This document shows positions 36,071-45,800 of a stretch of 64,000 nucleotides of DNA, one piece after another. Position numbers and translations under genes: made by a program. The stretch lies in NCBI GenBank assembly GCA_027490155.1, contig JAIXYP010000025.1:1-64000 (forward strand), in the 5' to 3' direction. A model generated the notes under the pieces. The model was given only the letters and a program-made list of their open reading frames with translations, was not told the origin of the DNA and did no database searches. Positions within the stretch are counted from its first letter, which is position 1. The number at the start of each line of letters is the position of its first letter. Origin of the DNA: Cytophagaceae bacterium (GTDB lineage Bacteria; Bacteroidota; Bacteroidia; Cytophagales; Flexibacteraceae).

Positions 36071-39000
36071 CTATAGATTTTGATCTCGCTTAAATCCTTT
36101 CAGGACGAAACGAAGTAGGTCTAGGTAAAGCACGCCAAACAGCATGAGGCTAAACAAAAACAAGACAATGATATTAAAGACAGGGGTCGGGATCACTAAA
36201 CCTAAAAAGCACTTGACAGGCGAGAAAAAATGTGCCCTTATATCGAATAGGCTAACTGGCTCTGGCCATACAAAGACAGGGTAAGTCGTGACTTCAATCC
36301 GCTGACTAGTCAGGATAAGTTGCGGACTGGCACTGGTGTTGCGCATCCATTTGTCTGCTGCCTGGTTGTGAAAGTCCTTGCTTAGGGTTCGCAATTCTTG
36401 CCGCAACGCTGCAGTGCTACTTAACTGATACTGTAATGACTGATACGAACGCTGAGCGGCTTGGACTTTTTGTTTATAGTGGCGCTCCATCTTGTCCAGG
36501 TGTGGCCCTAACTGTTGCCAATGTAGCAGGTCATAGGGCTTGATGGACACAGTGAGCTTATCATAATCAGGATAGCGGATCACAGGGCTATCCCATGCCT
36601 CCGCCTTGAGGTGGTACATAAGGGCGTTCATGTACTGCGTGATCAAGATGATCGAATCTGGATTGGCTCCTGGCTGTAGCTGCACTATGGCTTGGTGCAT
36701 CAGCCGTAGCTGCGGTAACAATAAGTTTTGCTTGATATCCGTCAAGGCAATCTCCCGCTGTTGGTGATAACGAGGCGCCATGTAAGGATTGTTGACAAAC
36801 TGATTGACCATCAACCCTTCGAAACCCCAACGGGCCGGAATCCACTCAGCAACCTTAGGTACGCGGTTGCCGTCCGTCATGGCTTGGTTGATCTGGGCAT
36901 ACGGAATTACGACCCCACCCAACAATAATTGCGGGATCAACAAGATCGGGATCAGAACATAGATTGTCACGGCGGACCGAAAGGTAGAGCTCAAGATCAG
37001 ACTCGTGAGGGTGCTGCAGGCAGAAAGCGAAAACAGGGTAAGCCAGAACACAAAGTTCTGCCCTCTGAGCTCTAAGATCTGATTTCCGATCAGCGTGAAG
37101 GCAGCCATCTGCAAAGCCAAAATACCGAACATAATCCCCACCTTACTCAATAGGTAACTCATCCGGCTGAGGTGCAAAAATCGCTCTCGTCGTAGCAGCT
37201 TACGGTCATCCAGGATCTCGGTAGCGCTGAGTGTCAAACCCAAAAAAATGGCCACCACCGTACTCATGAACAAGTAGGCCGGGATATTGTCGTTATTGGC
37301 AAAGGAGTAGGCCGCATCACCACCAATGACCTCTGCATTACTATCTCGATGATAGTTAATGAAACCCAGCACCATGGCCAAAATCGGTGCCGTAAGGGCA
37401 TTAAGCCACACATATTGTTTGTTTGCCCATTTGGCCGTTAAATCCCGGGCAGTAAAGGCAAGCCACTGTTTGTAGGCATTGGGTTTGCGTTGCGGCATCC
37501 GGACCCGAGCGCGAACCTCTTGAACTGGAGCAGGTTTCTTGAGCCGATCACGATAGTAGCTATACCAGGTGCCGGGTGCAATGCGCCGCTCGGACGTGAA
37601 GTGCCCGACATGGTTTAATGTCCGCCCCTCGATAATGTCAAAGACCTGCTCGGGGTTGATATTAGCACAAACAGGACAGACCGATACCTCGGCACTAACC
37701 TGATGGATACACTGCTTAAAATAGACTACAGCCGCCACTGGGTCGCCATAATAGATGGGATAGCCGCCTTTATCTAGGATAATCAGGTGATCAAAGAGCT
37801 TGAAGATATCCGAGCTCGGTTGATGGATGACAACAAAAATGAGCTTGCCAACAAAGGTTTGCTCCTTCAGCAGGTCAATGATGCTCAGTGAGTCGCGAGA
37901 TGAGAGCCCACTGGTTGGTTCGTCTAGGAAGAAAACGGCTGGCTTACGTAGCAACTCCAGCGCCATATTGACCCGTTTACGCTCTCCGCCACTGATATAC
38001 CTGTCATGCACACCACCCACCATTTGGTCCTTGATAGGCAGCAACTCAACCTCGGCCAAGGTCCTGGTCACTAGGTCATCGAGCTCTGCCTCAGAGAGTT
38101 TGGCAAAGCTCAGCCGAGCGGCATAATAAAGGTTTTGGGCAACGGTCAAGTCCTCAATTAGCATATCATCCTGCGGGACGTAACCAATCAGGCCCTCGAT
38201 GCTACGGCCACGTTTATGGATATCATAACCATTGAGGCGCACCTGGCCGGTAGCAGGCTGCCGCAAGCCAATCAGTATCTCGAGCAAAGTACTCTTACCG
38301 CTACCACTAGGCCCCATAATGCCCACCAGACGGCCCGACCGCTCATTGATATCAAGCGTATGGAGTCCACCTTGCCCGTTGGGATAGTTATAGCTAATCT
38401 TCTCAGCAACGAAGGTGACTTTGCGCTCCTGATCTTGTGGCCTAATAATGCGCAGGATCTCAGCAAAGTAGAGTGTATCCATTGCGCCCCCCCTGATACT
38501 GCTACCCTTGGTTAGCTCCAGAGGCTGGTTAGGTACCATGGGTACACCATCAATCTGGTATCCCTCGGAGCCGATGTACTTGATGACCCAGAGATTCACT
38601 CCCTCCAGCCAAAGCACGACAAACATACCTCGAAGACCTGGCCAAACGATAGGATCATGGCCTTTATCGGTTTTGGGATGCGGCCGATCCAGAAATAGTT
38701 GAAAGCTGCGGTGACTGGCTTGGTCAGGTCGCTCGAGGAACACAAATCGCTCGATTAGGCCAAGCTCCTGAAAATTGATGTTAAAGACCTCAGCAGCAGC
38801 GTAAACCAAATCCCGTTCCAACTCCGTGATTGTACCGTCGGCGTTAACCAGCGTAAACATCACGATAATCAACCGGACTTTTTCGTTGGCCGTTAGCCCT
38901 TGGTTAAGTTTGTCGCATATCCTGATGACTTGGCCCGAAATCTTAAGACCTACAAATCCGTCGGTCAATTCGCCAAAACCATCTTCGATCTGGTCCTCAA

Positions 39001-39151
39001 ACTCGCCGATGTAGTACTCGGCCTTTTCAAGATTGAGCAAGGTGTTAAGATAGGCCCTTACAACTTGGCGTTCGCGTTCGTCAACACCGTCAGCTCTGCA
39101 CAAAATGGCCAGAACCTCAACTATTGCCGATACCAACGACTCGCTTAGCAT
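36071..39151 (-). CDS. TerB-ABC-permease fusion transporter (ABCG-like order)
   Basis: The 1026-residue protein begins with an acidic helical TerB-like domain (1-130; 'LCRADGVDERERQVV', 'LVNADGTITELERDLV'). A small beta domain follows (165-235), possibly FHA-like. The ABC ATPase has intact Walker A GPSGSGKS (280-287), signature 'YISGGERKRV' and 'VFFLDEPTSGLS'. A short segment with 'CPVCANINPEQVFD' comes next, then an ABC-2 permease with about six membrane spans. ATPase-before-permease resembles eukaryotic ABCG half-transporters. The substrate is unknown; TerB suggests envelope stress or metal sensing. A run of ten G lies 15-24 nt before the start codon. Confidence 0.88.
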   Translation of the reverse strand: MLSESLVSAIVEVLAILCRADGVDERERQVVRAYLNTLLNLEKAEYYIGEFEDQIEDGFGELTDGFVGLKISGQVIRICDKLNQGLTANEKVRLIIVMFTLVNADGTITELERDLVYAAAEVFNINFQELGLIERFVFLERPDQASHRSFQLFLDRPHPKTDKGHDPIVWPGLRGMFVVLWLEGVNLWVIKYIGSEGYQIDGVPMVPNQPLELTKGSSIRGGAMDTLYFAEILRIIRPQDQERKVTFVAEKISYNYPNGQGGLHTLDINERSGRLVGIMGPSGSGKSTLLEILIGLRQPATGQVRLNGYDIHKRGRSIEGLIGYVPQDDMLIEDLTVAQNLYYAARLSFAKLSEAELDDLVTRTLAEVELLPIKDQMVGGVHDRYISGGERKRVNMALELLRKPAVFFLDEPTSGLSSRDSLSIIDLLKEQTFVGKLIFVVIHQPSSDIFKLFDHLIILDKGGYPIYYGDPVAAVVYFKQCIHQVSAEVSVCPVCANINPEQVFDIIEGRTLNHVGHFTSERRIAPGTWYSYYRDRLKKPAPVQEVRARVRMPQRKPNAYKQWLAFTARDLTAKWANKQYVWLNALTAPILAMVLGFINYHRDSNAEVIGGDAAYSFANNDNIPAYLFMSTVVAIFLGLTLSATEILDDRKLLRRERFLHLSRMSYLLSKVGIMFGILALQMAAFTLIGNQILELRGQNFVFWLTLFSLSACSTLTSLILSSTFRSAVTIYVLIPILLIPQLLLGGVVIPYAQINQAMTDGNRVPKVAEWIPARWGFEGLMVNQFVNNPYMAPRYHQQREIALTDIKQNLLLPQLRLMHQAIVQLQPGANPDSIILITQYMNALMYHLKAEAWDSPVIRYPDYDKLTVSIKPYDLLHWQQLGPHLDKMERHYKQKVQAAQRSYQSLQYQLSSTAALRQELRTLSKDFHNQAADKWMRNTSASPQLILTSQRIEVTTYPVFVWPEPVSLFDIRAHFFSPVKCFLGLVIPTPVFNIIVLFLFSLMLFGVLYLDLLRFVLKGFKRDQNL

Positions 39152-39165
39152 ATCTTGAAACTGAT

Positions 39166-39196
39166 CCCCCCCCCCAAATGCCCTATCCGATAGGGC
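39166..39196 (-). promoter_or_regulatory. G10 tract and inverted repeat before the TerB-ABC gene
   Basis: On the coding strand ten consecutive G (plus-strand C at 39166-39175) lie 15-24 nt upstream of the ATG. A perfect inverted repeat GCCCTAT-CCG-ATAGGGC (39180-39196) is just beyond it. Tracts of this length are prone to slipped-strand length change; in this position they could alter promoter spacing or translation. Confidence 0.5.
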
Positions 39197-39396
39197 TGCG
39201 TATTAAATATGGATTGTGAAGCATGATTGCACTAGCACCATGGTACCCAACCTTGGCGTAATATAGCGAACAGCCTCCAGAGACAAACAAAACTAGAACC
39301 AGAATACCCTACAAAACAGGTACAAAACGCCCCAATTCAAGGTCTGGACTAGCCTAACCTAGCATCAACAGTGGTTCAGAACCAACGTCTAATCAA

Positions 39397-39431
39397 ATGC
39401 CCCCTACCAAACCAAAGTTTAGAGGGGGCAT
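39397..39431 (-). terminator. Terminator hairpin after the PorP/SprF gene
   Basis: A 9-bp stem (ATGCCCCCT 39397-39405, AGGGGGCAT 39423-39431) is followed on the minus strand by the T-rich 'TTGATT'. It lies about 45 bp after the stop of the last gene of the minus-strand operon. Confidence 0.5.
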
Positions 39432-39474
39432 AGATATGCTTGTAACAGGCTAGTAGTCCAGAGTCAGCCAACGA

Positions 39475-40536
39475 CTAGATACGTGGTGTATCAAAACGTT
39501 TACGTTTGTTCTCCTTCACCAAACGGATGGCAAAAGAAGCCTCTAGCGCACCACGGTTGTTGATAAAAGTATTGTACTGGCTTGTATTGAAGTCATAGCT
39601 CAAGCCAAAAGTGTAGGCACTGTTTGACAAACCAAGGCTGAGGATTGCCGCATCTTGTAGGCGATACCAACCACCCAAGATCAAATCAGTGCCGGCAAGG
39701 AAGGTGCCATTGTCCGGCACGATACCAAATGTGAAGTAAGCACCAGCATTGACTTGGGTAAAGCCGCCTTGGTTGCTTAGCAAGAAGTTAGGGCTGAACT
39801 TAACATCCTCGGACAAGAAGAAGTCCAGACCGCCATAGAGGTTAACCCTAGCTGGCAGTTTGTACTCTTTAGAGTCGTTAAGCGAAATGTTAGGTTGGTT
39901 CAGGTTATAACCTGAGGCACCGATATGGCCACCAATACCGCTGCTGTAGTAACTACGACCTGGGTTATAGCTATACATCACACCAAGGTTGGTAAGCAAA
40001 TAAGCCTTAGAGCTGAGCATATTGACCAATCCTGGGTCCGATACTGCGGTGTAAGAGTTGCGATAGCCAGTATATTGCTCATAACCAGCACCCCAAGTTT
40101 GGGCATTAAGGTCTAGGCCAGTCTGGACAACACCAACCTGAATACCAGCAGCGATTTTGTGCAGGCGCATATCCAGTGTATAGGCACCAGTAGCAAGGAT
40201 ACCACGCTTGGTTAGCGAGCCGTCTCCTGCCTGGTCATTGAAAAAAGATACACCAACACCACCCTTTTGGGTCGAACCATCAACGCCGCCAATGAAAGGG
40301 AAGATCCCAGATACTTGTGTCGTCAGGAAAGGGGTGTTGACCGCCCGCCACTGCGTGCGGAAGTTGGTATTGAGCGTCGGTGAGGTCTCGATGCCTGCAT
40401 AAGCAGGGTTGAGGTACAACGATGATGCATGGAACTGGGAGAACTGGATGTCTTGCGCATTAGCAACACCAGCAAACAAGCCCACAACACCTATAAACAG
40501 GCCACCTATCAGGCGTTTTGCTAAAGAAGTATTCAT
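39475..40536 (-). CDS. PorP/SprF-family T9SS outer-membrane protein
   Basis: The protein is 353 residues from the ATG at 40536; a TTG two codons upstream is also in frame. A signal peptide ends at 'GVANAQ', followed at once by the family hallmark 'DIQFSQFHASSLYLNPAYAG'. The rest has alternating beta-strand patterns of a 14-strand-type outer-membrane barrel. SprF is needed for surface display of SprB in Flavobacterium, and type B cargo genes commonly sit next to such paralogues. Here it follows the type B protein at 40602-42803 and should be its surface partner. A strong stem-loop separates the two genes. Confidence 0.92.
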   Translation of the reverse strand: MNTSLAKRLIGGLFIGVVGLFAGVANAQDIQFSQFHASSLYLNPAYAGIETSPTLNTNFRTQWRAVNTPFLTTQVSGIFPFIGGVDGSTQKGGVGVSFFNDQAGDGSLTKRGILATGAYTLDMRLHKIAAGIQVGVVQTGLDLNAQTWGAGYEQYTGYRNSYTAVSDPGLVNMLSSKAYLLTNLGVMYSYNPGRSYYSSGIGGHIGASGYNLNQPNISLNDSKEYKLPARVNLYGGLDFFLSEDVKFSPNFLLSNQGGFTQVNAGAYFTFGIVPDNGTFLAGTDLILGGWYRLQDAAILSLGLSNSAYTFGLSYDFNTSQYNTFINNRGALEASFAIRLVKENKRKRFDTPRI

Positions 40537-40559
40537 CTGCAAAGTTTATCTTAAAGGTT

Positions 40560-40591
40560 TTGGGGTCTTGGCATTGCGGCCAGGACCCCAA
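40560..40591 (-). promoter_or_regulatory. Intercistronic stem-loop
   Basis: Arms TTGGGGTC (40560-40567) and GACCCCAA (40584-40591) are perfectly complementary. The stem extends inward by about five more pairs with one G-U or mismatch. There is no T-run on the minus strand, so it is more likely an RNA-stability or processing element than a terminator. It sits between the type B cargo gene and the PorP/SprF gene. Confidence 0.45.
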
Positions 40592-40601
40592 GGGAACCTG
40601 T

Positions 40602-42803
40602 TTATTTAAGGAGGTTAACGATACCGGTTTTTTCGAATGTAGCACCGTCTAGGAACTTGCCCTTAACAGCATAGGTGTAGGTATCCATGATACACTCCTT
40701 GCCACCATTGTCCCTACCGTCCCAAGGGGCGTTTAGGTTGCTGGTTTCGTACACAACTTGACCCCAGCGGTTCATGACAATCATTTTGAAGTCAGTGCCA
40801 GAAATGTTTTCGCCCTGCACGGCAAAGGTTTGGTTACGCACGTCTTGCGCATTAGGGCTGAAGACGGACGGGACAAAGAACTGTTGGAAGCCACGGACAT
40901 CGATCATGATGGTGCTGTCAGAAAAACAGCTACCGTCTGACGAGGCAACACGCAAACGAACGGTAGCCATACCCAATGCTGAGAAGCTATATGGATATGT
41001 GGTAGCTGCGGATGGATTCTGGGTAGTGGTAACACCGTTTTGGGTGATGCTAAAGCTGTAAACTGTCCCTGCACCATTGGTGCCAGCCGAAGCTGCAATG
41101 AAGGTTATTGGGGCGTTCAAGAACGCAACATTAGGGCCGGCAGGAGTAGTATTGTATGTAATCTTAGGATCTGGTGGACTGACAAAATTGATCGAAACAG
41201 AGTCCACCAAAATGCCATAACACAGGTTCTCGAGATATAACTTAGCTTGGCCTAAGTAGCCAGCAGGGCGTTGATAATACACAACCGAGGCAGTAGTTGT
41301 TGGGTTGCCACTTGGGGCATCCAGCAATTGGCCACCTTGTGCACCAATGCGCCAAGTATAGTTGATATTCTGGTCACCCACCTTGACGGAGGCGATACGA
41401 ACAGAACCAAAGGTACAGAGACCAACTGGCAAGCTGTCCTTGGTGGTAATCCGTGGGCGGGAAGCTGGGTCAACTGGACTAAAGAAGTTGATCGGAACTT
41501 TGACTGCCTTGCTTTTGCAAAGCGAGCGGTCACGGATCATGACGTAAATGGTATCCGACTGACGATCTGCACGCCAAAGGTTAGCGAAGGTGCGTGTTGC
41601 ACTTCTTTGCCATGTCCTACCACTATCGAAACTATACCGACCGGTGAAACCAGCGGGGGTAGGAGTCCATTGGACAGGGTCTAGCGCAGTACCAACTTGG
41701 TAACGAACTACTGACGAGTCAAGCCGAATAGTGACGGACTGATTACGACAAATTGGGGTGTTGGCAGGTGTTACGTTCGTAAAGCCTGGGTTGAATACGT
41801 AAGGATAACAGGTTTCGTAGGAAACAGGATAAGGACTTGACGTAACAGAGTCACCACAAAGTGTATAAGATACAATCCGGATAGTGCCGCGTGTTACCGG
41901 AGCACCACCACAAGTAACAATTGGTGCAGTTGTCACACCAAACCTAACGGTAGTCCGTGCAATTGGAAGAGTTGGGTTGGCGCGCGAAATGGTAGAACCA
42001 ACCTGAATCCGCTGGCTAGAAGCCGGGCACGAAAACTGAGGATCGGGTGTGAAGAAAGCCTTGTAGATAGCACCACGACGATTGGCTTGTAGTGCCGCAT
42101 CATCCCAAGAGAAGTTAAACTCGCCAGAGGTCGTTACCTGACTAAAGCCTGCGGTTGGTACGGCAAGGGCTGTCTGAGTAAACAATATGGACGCTGGGTT
42201 AAACTGGAACTCAGTAGTGGAGTTCAGCGCATCATCTGCCTCTGCCTGTTGGAAAGACCTTAACAGAGTAAGGTTCGAGTTAGGATTGTTGCAAGTGTTT
42301 GCCGGATTGGCCAGAAAACCCATATTGCTAGTCCGGCCACAAAGTTGGGCAACAGGCGTGATTGTCGGCAGCCTAAAGGTGCAAACAAGCGTGTTAGATG
42401 TACCGCGACCAATGTTAGGTAGCCCTGTAGTTGGTGGGGTTTCACGCTCCTTTATCCGAACGACCACATAATCGCCAGCACCCTTGAAAACACGAAGCTT
42501 ACCATAATAGGCAGGTGTTGCAACAGTGTCCCATAGGCCAACGGCCGTAACACTGATGTTGGTGTTGGTGACGTTTACGAACTGCGGATCATACCTTACT
42601 ATGATGTCCGAGGTACCTGGCGCAATAGCCGAAGGCCGGCTACCTGCAAATTGCTGCAATCGGAGGGTTACCTCTACGTAATCGAACTGAGGACTAAGTA
42701 CTTGCGAACCTAGACACTGGAACCGTATCTGGGCCACTGCCGCTGTGCTTGCAAATAGACAAACCCAGCCCAGGACGAAAAAACGAAGTTTTGAAATTGA
42801 CAT
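40602..42803 (-). CDS. T9SS type B surface protein with cohesin-like N-terminal module
   Basis: The 733-residue protein has a signal peptide (1-24, 'STAAVAQ'). The N-terminal module (about 25-190) carries 'DIIVRYDPQFVNVTNTNIS' and resembles cohesin-type beta-sandwiches. Ig/PKD-like regions follow, and a type B (CHU_C) sorting domain runs from 'FVPSVFSPNAQDVRNQTFAV' through 'MNRWGQVVYETSN' and 'APWDGRDNGGK' to the end. It should be exported by T9SS and kept at the surface through the PorP/SprF protein encoded next. It starts 26 bp after the upstream 1344-residue gene. The cohesin assignment rests on pattern only. Confidence 0.88.
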   Translation of the reverse strand: MSISKLRFFVLGWVCLFASTAAVAQIRFQCLGSQVLSPQFDYVEVTLRLQQFAGSRPSAIAPGTSDIIVRYDPQFVNVTNTNISVTAVGLWDTVATPAYYGKLRVFKGAGDYVVVRIKERETPPTTGLPNIGRGTSNTLVCTFRLPTITPVAQLCGRTSNMGFLANPANTCNNPNSNLTLLRSFQQAEADDALNSTTEFQFNPASILFTQTALAVPTAGFSQVTTSGEFNFSWDDAALQANRRGAIYKAFFTPDPQFSCPASSQRIQVGSTISRANPTLPIARTTVRFGVTTAPIVTCGGAPVTRGTIRIVSYTLCGDSVTSSPYPVSYETCYPYVFNPGFTNVTPANTPICRNQSVTIRLDSSVVRYQVGTALDPVQWTPTPAGFTGRYSFDSGRTWQRSATRTFANLWRADRQSDTIYVMIRDRSLCKSKAVKVPINFFSPVDPASRPRITTKDSLPVGLCTFGSVRIASVKVGDQNINYTWRIGAQGGQLLDAPSGNPTTTASVVYYQRPAGYLGQAKLYLENLCYGILVDSVSINFVSPPDPKITYNTTPAGPNVAFLNAPITFIAASAGTNGAGTVYSFSITQNGVTTTQNPSAATTYPYSFSALGMATVRLRVASSDGSCFSDSTIMIDVRGFQQFFVPSVFSPNAQDVRNQTFAVQGENISGTDFKMIVMNRWGQVVYETSNLNAPWDGRDNGGKECIMDTYTYAVKGKFLDGATFEKTGIVNLLK

Positions 42804-42829
42804 GACTTCTGGGGTGTGCTGGTTGAAAA

Positions 42830-45800
42830 CTATTTGTTAAGGATGGCGTGTTTCTGTAAACGCGCATTGTTGTCCACAATGATCCTGTCCAAGTTGTCAA
42901 TCTTGGTATCAAGGTTTAAATCCAGGTCACGATAAATGTTCTGACGAGGATTACCAGATTGATTGAGGTACTGGATAATCTTCTCTAGGTCAAATGAATT
43001 GATACTTGAGGTCCTGTCCGAAATATTGCCTGCAATGGCAGCTACCCGACGTTGAGCAACAGGGGTGTTAGGTGCATATGGAATGACCCACTCGGACCCG
43101 ATACCAGAAACATAAGCTCCTTGGCGGATAACATTGGCCTCACGGGTAAAGTCAACAGTGCCACCAGCAGGACCTCCACCCGGAGGGTTAGCACCAGTTT
43201 GAGGTACGACATTAGCAGTCAACGTGCTGATGAGTGTAATATGAGATCCGTTTGCGACGTAGGCTACAACGTTTGAGGTAGGGGGGGTACTACCTGTTAG
43301 CCTCGCATAATCTACTGTACCCGTTTCGAAATCACGGATGGTACCATCAGGATACAACCAAGCTTTACCTTCGGCAACAGTTGTTAGAGGGCGTCCGTTA
43401 GTTGGGTCGCAGTTGAAGTCGGTCATCAAACCAACGTCAATCAGATCCACAGGTCCGAGCGAGTCGGTGGCAGGGCCGAAGGAGTTGGCAATTTTCCGGA
43501 TTGGGAAACCTGGCAACATAAATTCGGACCCACATTGGCCAGAGTTACGCTCATACCTTGACAAGAAACTGCCAGGGCGTGGATAGTCAGGACTTGGGGT
43601 GGTATAATAGTCGTTACGCATCCGGGGGTTAGCCGCAGCAACTGGCTGGACAAATGCACCAGATAGATAGGCCCTAACCCGAAGGTTAAAGTTCTCCTGG
43701 ACGTTAAAGGTGCTTGTACTAGTGGCCGACTGGCAACCTGACGAATCTTGAACGACTAGTTCAAAGTTATAGGTACCTGCAGCCGTTGGCGTAAAAATGG
43801 GGTTCAGGAAGTTGCGGTTATTGGCCTTGCCCGTTGCAGTTGAAACATTGATTGGTGCGATAGCACCGCCAGACAACATATTGAGGCTATTAGCAGGGTT
43901 GCTGCTACCAGCCGTCCAAATAATTTTGACTGAGTCTGCACGTGAAGTAATGGTGCGAGAGTAAGTTGGCGAGAAAGGTCCTGCTGGAGCTGCATAACGA
44001 TTCTGGAGGGCCGTGCCACCACCTAACCATGCACTGCTAAAGGCAGGCATCTGGATGCCGCAGGCAGCTGCTACACCCGAGTTACCAGTAGGTTTCGGGA
44101 AAATGCGCATGGTCACGAAGGTGCTAGACGCAGATCCTGAGCTAGCCTTGTTCGTTCCGTTGATGGCTGTCAAGGTCAATTTGGCACCAACACGGAAGTC
44201 GTTAAATGTCGTTGACCAGTTGATACAGATAGAACCTGAGTCAGAGCGGGCACCTGTGGCGGCGGTGAAGGAAACGGTGCCGGCGGTGGCTGGCTCTAAC
44301 TTCCAGCGGTAGGTCGTGAAGTCAAGCGAGTCTGCTAGTTTGACGCTGTAGCAAGTACTAGCCGTGCCTTGGCAGAAATCAAACCCAGATAATTGTGGGG
44401 CACCTAGCAGTTTGATATCCGGGGCTGACCTCGCAATTGTATCCGTAATATGGATCTTGAGCGATGCTGATGAATCTAAGCTGGTGCCACAGCTATTGAT
44501 ACCACGCATATTGATCTGATAAAAACCAGAAGGTGCGTTAGGTTTCAGCAGAAGGCGAATGCAATAGTCTGTACCTTGTTGTGGGCCTGCACCAGGGATG
44601 GCAACAAATGTGCCGATTGTGTCTTGTTTAAAACCTGGAGTTGGCACCATTGGGCGTACCTTCCAGATACCAGAGGTAGAATACTCAGGTTTTACATTTA
44701 GGTACTTTAACGAATCTGCATTATAGTTACGAAGGCAGATATCCACAAAGGTGTCCACTCCGCGGTGGATAGCACGAGAAATTGCATTAGGAACAGTTAC
44801 CGGTGCACCTGGTGCCCTTAGTGGCTTTGGCTGTATGAAGAAGGTCGTGGTGGCGGTGTCCCCCATCGAACTAGTATCTGCACTAGGAGCAAAGAGCCCA
44901 CCAACACCAGCATAATGAGATGTCGGCAAGCCGCCATGTCGTGCGTTGGTGTCAGTCATGCCAGCAGCGATGATTTTGACGGCACCATAATATTGTGGAT
45001 TCCAGAGTGCCCAGAAGCCTGTGCTGTCAGACCTAAAATAACGTGCGAAGTTGCGAGGGTAATTGGCCAAAACCGGAATAGCAGCTGGCAAAAGTGTTGC
45101 AGCAGGCAGATGGCTGTAAGGTTTCAGACGAGTACGGCTAGCAGCATCAAACCGCGTGATAAAGTACCGATACTTAGTTGTATCAGCATATTTGGTACCT
45201 GCAAATGCTGTGCGGAAAATGGCACGGAAGAAAGTCGAGTCAGTACCTTGGCAGGTAGAGTCAGTTGTGCTACCGTTGCTAGAGTTTATAGTCTGGACAG
45301 TGTCAGGACGTGGTACAAGCGCGTTCCAGTTAACCTTGATAGAATCCCAGCGTGAGGCTCCGCAGGCATTGCGACCACGGTACTTGAGGTATCCGACAGT
45401 ATCTGTCGTGAAACGTTGCCAGTTGATCTTGACCCTTAGGCTATCCTTGAACCTAGATGGAAGTAGATTGGCTGCATCCTGTGGTGTAAAGGGGGTGATG
45501 CGTGGATTGATGATCGTGTGGCGTGAGCCAGGGATGCGTTTGTTCTGGACTGTATCAGGATAAACGGCCCATTCGTATTCGCGGATGTTAGTACTACCGT
45601 TTGCAAACTCAAAAAACTGGTTGTTAGGGTCGTTAACCGAATAGGACTTTGCACGAAGAGTACTATCAGGGCGACGGGCACGACGTGGCGGTGCAGCTAG
45701 TACTGGGATACCACTATAAATACGGAAGGACTTCCTGAGGGTATCACCATTGCTTCCGCAGAAGTTATTGCCACGGACCGAAAGCTCATATACACCAGGT

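Larger units (their letters stand above)
39152..39474. other. Intergenic region between the TerB-ABC gene and the T9SS operon
   Basis: This 323-bp gap holds the G10 tract with its inverted repeat at one end and a GC-rich hairpin at the other (39397-39431). No gene is visible between them. Confidence 0.5.
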
